From: Arthrobacter_B citreus
Lineage (GTDB): Bacteria > Actinomycetota > Actinomycetes > Actinomycetales > Micrococcaceae
Strand: one strand, 5' to 3'
DNA: 64,000 bases
Assembly: GCF_042429235.1 (NCBI RefSeq)
Contig: NZ_JBHMBA010000001.1
The notes under the pieces were generated by a model. The model was given only the letters and a program-made list of their open reading frames with translations. It did no database searches and was not told the origin of the DNA. The translations under genes and the position numbers were made by a program. Every line of letters starts with the position of its first letter. Within the stretch, counting starts at the first letter, position 1. Below are positions 60,985-64,000 of the stretch, piece by piece.

Positions 60985-61480
60985 AACAACAACCGAGCCC
61001 CGTACCTGGGACGGCCCCAGTGCGCCGGAGCGGCTGGCGCTGCTCCGCCGGGCCAAGTCCATTGCCATTGTGGGCGCTTCGGACAAGCCGTCCCGCGCCT
61101 CGTACTTCGTGGCGACCTATCTGCTCTCGTCCTCGCCGTACACCGTCTACTTCGTGAATCCGGTGGCCCGGGAAATCCTGGGCCGTCCGGTCTACGCCTC
61201 GCTGGCGGACCTGCCCGAGGTGCCGGACATCGTGGATGTGTTCCGGCGGCATGATGACTTGCCGTCCGTGTTGGAGGAGTCCATCGCCGTCGGAGCGAAA
61301 ACCCTGTGGCTGCAGCTGGGATCCTGGCATGAGGAGGTGGCCCGATCCGCCGAGGCTGCCGGCATGGATGTGGTGATGGACCGCTGCGTGAAGATTGAGC
61401 ACGCACGGTTCCACGGCGGGTTGAACCTCGCCGGCTTCAACACCGGCGTCATTTCCTCCAAGCGGCAGCTCACCGCGTAG
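60974..61480 (+). CDS. CoA-binding domain protein next to metY
   Basis: Rossmann-type CoA-binding protein of 168 aa: RAKSIAIVGASDKPSRASYFVATYLLSS, YFVNPVAREILGRPVYASLADLPEVPDIVDVFRRHDD and TLWLQLGSWHEEVARSAEAAGMDVVMDRCVKIEHARF. Role unknown, but a CoA-binding protein beside metY recurs in related genomes in my memory and may serve acyl-homoserine metabolism. The GTG at 60974 has GAGGAG before it and overlaps the metY stop by 11 nt. Paralog of the protein at 44503-44931. Confidence 0.83.
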   Translation: MSAETTTEPRTWDGPSAPERLALLRRAKSIAIVGASDKPSRASYFVATYLLSSSPYTVYFVNPVAREILGRPVYASLADLPEVPDIVDVFRRHDDLPSVLEESIAVGAKTLWLQLGSWHEEVARSAEAAGMDVVMDRCVKIEHARFHGGLNLAGFNTGVISSKRQLTA

Positions 61481-62426
61481 GGAGCTGCTCGTCCGCGCTG
61501 CCCCGGGAATTCGTGGAAGCTGGCTTGGGGTGGCCGGAATTGCCCGGGCCGGATCCGGCGCCGCCGTGTCCGGGGGCGCCGGCGTGTCCCGAGTTGCCAG
61601 GCTGTGAGGGGTTTGCCGAGTTGCCGGGCTGTGAGGCGTGTCCCGAGTTGCCGGGCTGTGAGGGGTTTGCCGAGTTGCCGGGCTGTGCGGAATTTCCCAG
61701 GCGTCCGGGGCTTCCGGGGCTTCCGGGGCTTCCGGGACTTCCGGGATGTCCGGCGGCGTTGTCCGGGTGGGGTCGGGCCCTGATGGTGTGGCCTCCGCCC
61801 CGACCGGCCTCCTGCGCGCTTTCCTCCGGCGGGCCGGCCGGAACCACTTGTTCCGCTTCAGCACCAGGCACGGAACCCGGAGCTTCACCCGGTGCGGCGG
61901 CCGGGGACGGAGCCTCCACACCAGCTGGCCCCTCGTACTCCGCGGGTACGTCACCTGCGGAGGAAACATCGGGGTCCTCGGGTGCAGCGGCGTTTTCGCC
62001 CTCCGGCCCAGCCGCAGGATCGTCCGCGGAGACGGGAGGCTCTTCGGCGGACGCCGGGGGCTGCTCCGGCAGCGGCTGCTCCCCGCCGCCCTGCGGCAGC
62101 ACCTGTTCAAGGACATCGGCGCAGAACGCTTCGGTGGCAAGCCGCAGGTCGTTATTTGCCGCCACGCCGGTGGTGCCCGCCGCCATGGCCCCCGCCAGTG
62201 CAAAACTCAGGATCAAGCCGCGGTGCCGCTGCGATCGCTGCCGGGGCTGGACGGGCGGTTCGGCCAGCAAAGCGGCCAGCTCACCCGTGGGCTCCGGGGG
62301 CGGGAGCGCACGGAAAGAGCGCAGCACTCGCAGGCCTTCAAGGAGCTCAGGGCTTTCCCGGGTCCCGGACTCGGCGAGGAGTCCCCGGATACTGCGGTCA
62401 TCGTCCGTCTCAGGCGATTCGTTCAT
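61470..62426 (-). CDS. Putative membrane anti-sigma factor with Gly/Pro/Asn/Ser repeat tail
   Basis: Protein of 318 aa. An N-terminal cytoplasmic region (1-68, SIRGLLAESGTRESPELLEGLRVLRSF) precedes a single membrane helix (about 69-90, GLILSFALAGAMAAGTTGVA) and a long external part rich in Glu/Pro/Ala, then PGSPGSPGSPG and PGNSANPSQPGNSGHASQ repeats. It lacks the HxxxCxxC zinc motif of classical anti-sigma proteins. The link to sigma regulation is inferred from its 17-nt overlap with the sigma gene. Its end overlaps the convergent CoA-binding gene by 11 nt. Confidence 0.6.
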   Translation of the reverse strand: MNESPETDDDRSIRGLLAESGTRESPELLEGLRVLRSFRALPPPEPTGELAALLAEPPVQPRQRSQRHRGLILSFALAGAMAAGTTGVAANNDLRLATEAFCADVLEQVLPQGGGEQPLPEQPPASAEEPPVSADDPAAGPEGENAAAPEDPDVSSAGDVPAEYEGPAGVEAPSPAAAPGEAPGSVPGAEAEQVVPAGPPEESAQEAGRGGGHTIRARPHPDNAAGHPGSPGSPGSPGSPGRLGNSAQPGNSANPSQPGNSGHASQPGNSANPSQPGNSGHAGAPGHGGAGSGPGNSGHPKPASTNSRGSADEQLPTR

Positions 62427-62976
62427 GAGCTGACTCCTCCTTCCGTTCCCGTTCCAACTTGTCTTTGAGTATTTTCAGCGCCCTGTTTTGAAGCTGCTTG
62501 ACGGCTCCCACGCTGCAGCCCATGATCCTGGCGGTTTCCTCAATCGATTGATCACCCACCACCCGCAGCAGCAGCACTTCCTGTTGCCGCTTGGTCAAGC
62601 CTTCAAGAAGCTCGGCGGCTGCGGCCGCTGATGCAAGCACTGTTTCTTCGGCGGAAGCGCTGGAGCGGATGTCCGAAGAAGGCTGGAACTGAGCCAACAC
62701 CGGTTGCCGCTCACGCCGCCGTGCGTCATCCACCATGCGCGCGTGGGCCACGGAAAAAGCGAAGGTGCGCAGCCCGGAAAAACCGCCGGTGAGGGTGTCC
62801 AGTTTGCCGAAGACCGTGAGAAAAACGTCCTGGGTCAGCCCCTCAGGGTCATCGCAGCCCTTACCCGCGAGGTAGGCGAGGATCGACGGAGCCAGCACAT
62901 TATAGATTTTGCGCAGCGCCTCCGGTTCTCCGGCAGCGGCGGCACGGAGGGTTTCCTCCGTCAGGGTTTTCGCCAA
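62410..62976 (-). CDS. RNA polymerase sigma-70 family (ECF-like) sigma factor
   Basis: Sigma factor of 188 aa with region 2 (LRKIYNVLAPSILAYLAGKGCDDPEGLTQDVFLTVFGKL, then FSGLRTFAFSVAHARMVDDARR) and region 4 (LEGLTKRQQEVLLLRVVGDQSIEETARIMGCSVGAVKQLQNRAL). I chose TTG at 62976, which has GAGGGAAAG upstream; an ATG at 63018 without a ribosome site would add 14 residues. It is followed and overlapped by a probable membrane anti-sigma gene, the usual ECF arrangement, pointing to an envelope signal. Confidence 0.85.
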   Translation of the reverse strand: MAKTLTEETLRAAAAGEPEALRKIYNVLAPSILAYLAGKGCDDPEGLTQDVFLTVFGKLDTLTGGFSGLRTFAFSVAHARMVDDARRRERQPVLAQFQPSSDIRSSASAEETVLASAAAAAELLEGLTKRQQEVLLLRVVGDQSIEETARIMGCSVGAVKQLQNRALKILKDKLERERKEESAHERIA

Positions 62977-63053
62977 AATTCGGTCTTTCCCTCGCGTAAG
63001 GATGGGGGGCGTCCACATACTACCGTGCCCGGGCGCCCGCCTTTGGGCATGGA

Positions 63054-63104
63054 AACGGCCGCACCGGGGCTCGTTGGGGGGATAAGCCTCGGTGCGGCCG
63101 TTCC
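63054..63104. terminator. Hairpin after the amidase gene
   Basis: AACGGCCGCACCG (63054-63066) pairs perfectly with CGGTGCGGCCGTT (63090-63102) over a 23-base loop. It lies about 55 bases after the stop of the minus-strand amidase gene and before the sigma-factor gene. There is no T-run, so it could be a factor-independent terminator of the weak actinobacterial type or another structure. Confidence 0.5.
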
Positions 63105-63157
63105 AAAAGAGTAATCGTATGTGAGCACCAAAAGGTTACGTTGTTGCGAAAAAAGTT

Positions 63158-63964
63158 TTAAAGAGCTGAAACAATCCGGTTGTTGGCTTCAAAACGGCGG
63201 TTTTTGAGCACCGGCAGGAACTCCCGGACGTCGTCAATGCGCTTGCGGGTCACATCTGCAGTGACCACAGCCTCGGCCTCATCACTCAGGAATGCCTGCG
63301 GCACGCCCATGGGGTCGAGGATCGCCGAGTGCCCCACAGTGTGGCGGCTGGATGTTCCCGCCGCGGCCACCCAGACCGTATTTTCGATGGCCCGGGCCTT
63401 CAGCAGGGTTTCCCAGTGCTCAATCTTGTGTTCGCCCTTGAACCAAGCGGCGGGTACCGCCAGCAGGTCAGCACCCTGATCCGTCAGCGCCCGTGCGAGT
63501 TCGGGGAACCGGATGTCGTAACAGGTCATCAGCCCCACCTTGATGCCGTCCAGTTCCACCACTTTTACGCCGCCGTCGCCGGGTTTGATCCGGGTGGACT
63601 CCGAGTAGCTGAACGCGTCGTACAGATGAAGTTTCCGGTAGGTGTCGGCAATTCGACCGGTGGAATCAATCAGCACCAGCGTGTTGAACGGCCGGTCCTC
63701 GCCGCTGGATTCATAGGCGCCGGCAACGACGGCGATGCCCAGTTCGGCAGCCAGCAGAGACAGCTGCTGCACAAAGGTGGTCCAGCCGGCGTCGACCGCT
63801 GCGGCCAGTGGACCGTCAACCCTGCCGACGCTGAACATTGATTCCTCGGGAAACACGATCAGCTCGGCGCCCTCTGCCTTGGCCTTGGCCGCCAGGGTGC
63901 GCATGACGTCAAGATTCTCCGCAACATCGCCCGTGGGACTGAACTGGCCTACGCTCACCAACAT
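63158..63964 (-). CDS. Carbon-nitrogen hydrolase (nitrilase superfamily amidase)
   Basis: Amidase of 268 aa of the Nit1/Nit2-like branch. The Glu-Lys-Cys triad is present: Glu40 in VFPEESMF, Lys111 in YRKLHLYDAFSYSES and Cys148 in MTCYDIRFPELARAL. This branch includes omega-amidases and deaminated-glutathione amidases that repair or hydrolyse small side-product amides. It is distinct from the beta-ureidopropionase at 7006-7854. ATG start at 63964 with GGAAATG overlapping; the ribosome site is not strong. Upstream context lies outside the window. Confidence 0.9.
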   Translation of the reverse strand: MLVSVGQFSPTGDVAENLDVMRTLAAKAKAEGAELIVFPEESMFSVGRVDGPLAAAVDAGWTTFVQQLSLLAAELGIAVVAGAYESSGEDRPFNTLVLIDSTGRIADTYRKLHLYDAFSYSESTRIKPGDGGVKVVELDGIKVGLMTCYDIRFPELARALTDQGADLLAVPAAWFKGEHKIEHWETLLKARAIENTVWVAAAGTSSRHTVGHSAILDPMGVPQAFLSDEAEAVVTADVTRKRIDDVREFLPVLKNRRFEANNRIVSAL

Positions 63965-64000
63965 TTCCTACCGCCTTCTTCCGCAACCGAAGTTTCTCCC

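Noticed and set aside
61600..61760. Closely spaced repeats that could look like a CRISPR or minisatellite array
   Set aside because: The repeats are in frame and encode PGNSANPSQ/PGSPGSPG units of the anti-sigma-like protein; spacing is not CRISPR-like and there are no unique spacers or cas genes.
1..64000. tRNA genes
   Set aside because: I looked for T-loop GGTTCGAATCC-like and acceptor-stem patterns in the gaps and saw none; a tRNAscan run would settle it.

Overview
The window is high-GC chromosomal DNA from an actinobacterium, most likely a member of the Micrococcaceae close to Arthrobacter (inference). The grounds are the rRNA leader, the purS-purQ-purL order, the DUF222 gene, the F420-0 uptake genes and the SLH-like tail on the subtilase. 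It opens at the 5' end of a 16S rRNA gene on the minus strand. There is one unresolved base (N) at 22203. I found no prophage, insertion sequence, CRISPR array or tRNA gene.

Layout. 1-305: start of a 16S gene, its leader and a probable promoter. 0.7-7.9 kb (minus): a seven-gene operon with beta-ureidopropionase, dihydropyrimidinase, a luciferase-like (LLM) flavin oxidoreductase and a four-gene ABC importer with an NMT1-type binding protein. This looks like uptake and ring degradation of pyrimidines. 8.2-13.1 kb: a coenzyme F420-0 ABC importer (plus) facing cofE and a second LLM/F420-type oxidoreductase (minus), i.e. an F420 salvage module. 13.4-21.5 kb: GH15 glycosidase, secreted HNH/excalibur lipoprotein, a frame-broken secreted subtilase, PPK2 and a divergent Lrp/dadA pair. 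21.7-22.6 kb: a DUF222 gene broken at the N, then a repeat-rich non-coding stretch. 22.6-29.4 kb: acetyltransferase, SRP RNA, dnaX, recR and an ABC-2 exporter. 29.6-36.4 kb: aspartate kinase, a MarR regulator with a palindromic operator, small conserved proteins, an SSI-like lipoprotein and the start of a polar amino acid importer. 36.4-40.7 kb: the importer ATPase and purS-purQ-purL. 40.7-45 kb: a DUF559-type endonuclease bracketed by two copies of a hairpin repeat, then small housekeeping genes. 45-48.7 kb: an LPKTG-anchored surface protein with a thioester domain and eight DUF5979-like repeats. 48.8-50.8 kb: a decayed MFS gene with its MerR regulator. 50.8-61.5 kb: a sulfur-flavoured region with an LLM monooxygenase between two alpha/beta-hydrolase paralogs, a SAM riboswitch leading an SsuABC-like importer plus acetyl-CoA synthetase, then metY and a CoA-binding protein. 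61.5-64 kb: a sigma factor with a putative membrane anti-sigma partner, and a nitrilase-family amidase.

The most interesting points are these. (1) A reductive-type pyrimidine operon has an LLM enzyme and no dihydropyrimidine dehydrogenase, and sits beside F420 salvage genes. (2) A SAM riboswitch controls an operon that includes Acs. (3) One of two paralogous hydrolases has lost its nucleophile Ser and catalytic His. (4) A related hairpin repeat occurs on both sides of an endonuclease gene. (5) Two secreted proteins have apparent frame breaks near their N-termini.
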